A DNA stretch of 39,154 bases from UBA927 sp964361785 (lineage in GTDB: Bacteria > Patescibacteriota > Microgenomatia > UBA10105 > UBA927). The DNA lies in contig CAYIBX010000010.1 in NCBI GenBank assembly GCA_964361785.1, positions 1 through 39,154 of the forward strand, read 5' to 3'. Of this stretch, positions 37,242-39,154 are shown piece after piece; the first letter of the stretch is position 1, and every line of letters begins with the position of its first letter. The notes beneath the pieces are model-generated. The model searched no databases, had not been told where the DNA came from, and saw nothing but the letters and a program-made list of their open reading frames with translations. Both the position numbers and the translations under genes were made by a program.

Positions 37242-38385
37242 GAGAGGATTTTTTTGCAATTTTTGAAAGCAGTATGACGCCCAAAGCACCAAAGCCTAAG
37301 ATAAGAAGACTTACGAATGGTCGATAAACGAGCCAGGCCATCGCGATGGTGATACTGGAGATAATGACAGTTAATCCAAATGACACTATAGAAGTCCCTG
37401 CGCCAATCATTCGCCCGACAAAAGGGATTACACTCGCAATAATTGGTAAGACCCCAAGTATCATCATAAATCCTATATACATAAGGAGAGTCCCAAGGCC
37501 GCGAAGAAGCCATGTCGCAGTTTTGTTTGTTGCTACGGCTCCAGCAAACATTTCTGCTGCAGAGCGATCTCCCAATTGAATCATGCTTATTGTTCGGCCA
37601 TTTTTGGTGATAAATGGCATGAGTGTGTCGCCGGTTTGTTTGGCTATAACGCTTACTGTTTGTGGCACTATGATTTCGTAACGAATTCTTGTGTTACCAA
37701 TTTCTGGCATACTTGTATCGTTGGTTTGTGAGTAGATCATACTTCCCACAAGTTCGAGTTCTTGTTGTTTGGCGTATGGCAAGGCATTGAGCATTTCTTG
37801 GGTGAGTGTGAGGGGCAAGTATCCTGAAAGATTTTTAATCAAGTCTTCAGAAAGAGTGTACGCACCCACACTTACGTTTTGGGCTACCAGCTCTTTATCT
37901 TCATATTTTCTACTCGTTGGATTTTGATGCGTCTCTGCTTCTTTGAAATCAGATGAATCTACAATGCTGTTAGACCAGTCCTTTTTGTATGTATACGTCG
38001 TGGTTGTATCCGTTCCTCCCCCAAGCTTTTCAACCGTTTTACTATCGCTCTGTTCTATCCATTGATACATCTCAACTGTACGGCGGAGCTTGAGAGCACT
38101 GCTACTCACGCCAAAGTCTATGTCAGTGAGGATACTTGGCGTTCTTGCAAGGCCTGAAAAGTGTATGAGTTTTCCTTCGTTGGCTTCATTTCTGGTTTCA
38201 GAAGACACAGAAACGACTAACGACGCGCCTTCTTTCAAACTCTGATAGGTATTTGCAGTACGGCCTTCGTTCCAGAACAAAAGAATGACAGAGATACTGA
38301 TGAGAAGAAATCCGAAGAAGACATTTTTGACCGACGAGCCGAGGCGGGAAAACCAAGAAGTCGACGTAGTGACGGTTGTAGCCAT
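37231..38385 (-). CDS. TMEM43/DUF1625 family membrane protein
   Basis: A 384-residue homologue of TMEM43 (LUMA). An N-terminal helix (about 18-38) leads into LLFWNEGRTANTYQSLKEGA, the family signature, followed by a large outer domain with SGLARTPSILTD, and about three to four C-terminal helices (from about 285), including MYIGFMMILGVLPIIASVIP. Function in bacteria is unknown. The ATG at 38385 is chosen because TATATA (38391-38396) lies 5 nt upstream; the open frame extends 38 codons above that into the promoter. It heads the six-gene minus-strand operon with obg. Confidence 0.87.
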   Translation of the reverse strand: MATTVTTSTSWFSRLGSSVKNVFFGFLLISISVILLFWNEGRTANTYQSLKEGASLVVSVSSETRNEANEGKLIHFSGLARTPSILTDIDFGVSSSALKLRRTVEMYQWIEQSDSKTVEKLGGGTDTTTTYTYKKDWSNSIVDSSDFKEAETHQNPTSRKYEDKELVAQNVSVGAYTLSEDLIKNLSGYLPLTLTQEMLNALPYAKQQELELVGSMIYSQTNDTSMPEIGNTRIRYEIIVPQTVSVIAKQTGDTLMPFITKNGRTISMIQLGDRSAAEMFAGAVATNKTATWLLRGLGTLLMYIGFMMILGVLPIIASVIPFVGRMIGAGTSIVSFGLTVIISSITIAMAWLVYRPFVSLLILGFGALGVILLSKIAKKSSHAY

Positions 38386-38430
38386 TAGGGTATATATATC
38401 ATGAAATCGCAATTTTGGGAAGCAGTATGA

Positions 38431-38436
38431 TATTAT
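38431..38436 (+). promoter_or_regulatory. -10 box of the kinase-like gene
   Basis: TATTAT ending 7 nt before the ATG at 38444; no ribosome site and a weak -35. It is back to back with the TATATA box of the TMEM43-like gene (38391-38396, minus strand). Confidence 0.5.
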
Positions 38437-38443
38437 ATGGTTC

Positions 38444-39079
38444 ATGATCGAGACAAGAGTTCCAAGGATTGAAAAAGAACCGCAAGGCAAAATGACCATT
38501 ACGGTATTGGGACCAAGTTGTTCGGGTAAAACGACGCTTTTGGCTCACCTTCGAGAGTCCGGCATGACGGTGCACCCTGAACCGGATAATGAAATTTTTC
38601 AGCTGTTTATAAAAAATCCTCATAAATTTGGGTATCTTAATCAGCTCAATCTTTCCACACGTCTGATGGCTCTTGAAGCACAAAATGATGCATCAGGAAA
38701 CAATAGTCCGCATTTTATCGAAAGCGGGGTACTAGCCACGGATATTTATAACAGATATTTGCGTGACCAAGGACATATAAGTACTGAAGAATTTACGTAT
38801 TTAAATTGGATGTATAAACATCATTTTTCTACACATCCCAAACCGGATTTAGTGGTATATCTTTCGGCAGAGGATGAGGAGCTGAAAAAACGCTCCGTCA
38901 TGCGCGATGGCGCTGTTGCTTTGGAACCAAGTAAGCTGCAGCCCTATTGGGACAGGTTAGTGAGAGAAATAGAAAATAATGGGGTAACAGTGTTAAAGAT
39001 TAATACAAGCATTTATAGTCCGGTTGAAGTTACCCATATGTTGCTGCAGGAAATAAAAAATTTGCGGCCAAATCGATAA
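38444..39079 (+). CDS. P-loop deoxynucleoside-kinase-like protein
   Basis: A 211-residue P-loop kinase. TITVLGPSCSGKTTLLAHL (18-36) is the Walker A region, HPEPDNE contains the acidic residues expected after strand 2, HFIESGVLATDIYNRYL stands where deoxynucleoside kinases have their DRS/ERS motif (here ESG), and PDLVVYLSAEDEELKKRS is the typical LID-proximal strand and helix. This pattern fits the dNK/thymidylate-kinase-like fold; the exact substrate, or even kinase activity, is uncertain because the DRS motif is altered. The start is the first ATG after the -10 box; MTITVLG at about residue 17 is an alternative. Confidence 0.75.
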   Translation: MIETRVPRIEKEPQGKMTITVLGPSCSGKTTLLAHLRESGMTVHPEPDNEIFQLFIKNPHKFGYLNQLNLSTRLMALEAQNDASGNNSPHFIESGVLATDIYNRYLRDQGHISTEEFTYLNWMYKHHFSTHPKPDLVVYLSAEDEELKKRSVMRDGAVALEPSKLQPYWDRLVREIENNGVTVLKINTSIYSPVEVTHMLLQEIKNLRPNR

Positions 39080-39105
39080 GGCTACACTCCTTGTCTTTGA
39101 TTAAA

Positions 39106-39148
39106 GCTCCAAGCTTAAATCCCCGGCCGTAAGGCCGAGGGATGGAGC
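39106..39148. other. Long imperfect hairpin at the right edge
   Basis: The outer arms GCTCCA/TGGAGC enclose a CCCCGGCC-GTAA-GGCCGAGG inner hairpin. The 75 nt after the kinase-like gene contain no ORF. It could be a terminator without a clear T-run or the subterminal hairpin of an IS200/IS605-like element beyond the edge; the window ends too soon to decide. Confidence 0.35.
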
Positions 39149-39154
39149 GATCCC

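Noticed and set aside
38330..38352. Further copy of the GC-rich hairpin element in the TMEM43-like gene
   Set aside because: Only about nine bases (CCCGCCTCG) match, and the encoded SRLGSS segment looks like normal family sequence.

Overview
The window looks like a piece of chromosome from a Patescibacteria (CPR) bacterium, probably of the Microgenomates type. This is inferred from the gene set and was not tested by any search. Genes are short and densely packed, often with 4-bp ATGA overlaps, and many families are those usual in CPR genomes (DUF5679, DUF4446, DUF3048, DUF5666, LytR_C, PaaX/Cas2-like, F420-ligase-like, mini GH36). Several housekeeping proteins are reduced: AspRS without GAD, MiaB without TRAM, MutY without an Fe-S cluster, RNase Y without a membrane anchor. 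TGA is a normal stop codon (recA, miaB, secF), so this is not a code-25 lineage.

Layout. 1-3280: a sulfur/PLP cluster (rhodanese; cystathionine lyase/synthase plus ridA behind a cysteine-type attenuator) and an XRE/ImmA regulatory pair with a palindromic operator. 3404-7285: tRNA-Pro(GGG), recA-recX, rny and hup. 7383-12377: LytR_C protein, HAD phosphatase, miaB-miaA, AI-2E/PerM transporter, and rnpB on the minus strand. 12462-17650: small zinc-ribbon and tail-anchored proteins, DUF4446-DUF3048, a wHTH-nucleotidyltransferase, secD-secF. 17583-21010: cca and recJ, divergent from a 20-bp shared promoter, then two small unknown genes behind a leader/terminator. 21210-25005: a PaaX/Cas2-like gene bracketed by 34-bp palindromic direct repeats, an AspRS-YbaK fusion and a D,D-carboxypeptidase. 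26095-33627: gltX, era, an ECF sigma factor operon with secreted proteins, a MutY-like glycosylase, MazG-NUDIX-LapA, an RRM protein with a long leader, and fur. 33628-38385: a six-gene overlapping minus-strand operon (TMEM43-like, obg, GIY-YIG, DHFR-like, F420-ligase-like, GH36). 38444-39079: a deoxynucleoside-kinase-like gene.

Three themes stand out. (1) First genes of transcription units very often have a -10 box ending 5-10 nt before the start codon, so their mRNAs should be leaderless, while internal genes use Shine-Dalgarno sites. (2) Short leader ORFs followed by terminator hairpins precede several genes. The clearest is a 14-codon ORF with tandem Cys codons and a textbook antiterminator/terminator switch in front of the transsulfuration gene. 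(3) Short GC-rich palindromic elements are scattered through the window. One 30-nt hairpin element sits inside both gltX and mutY, in different reading frames.
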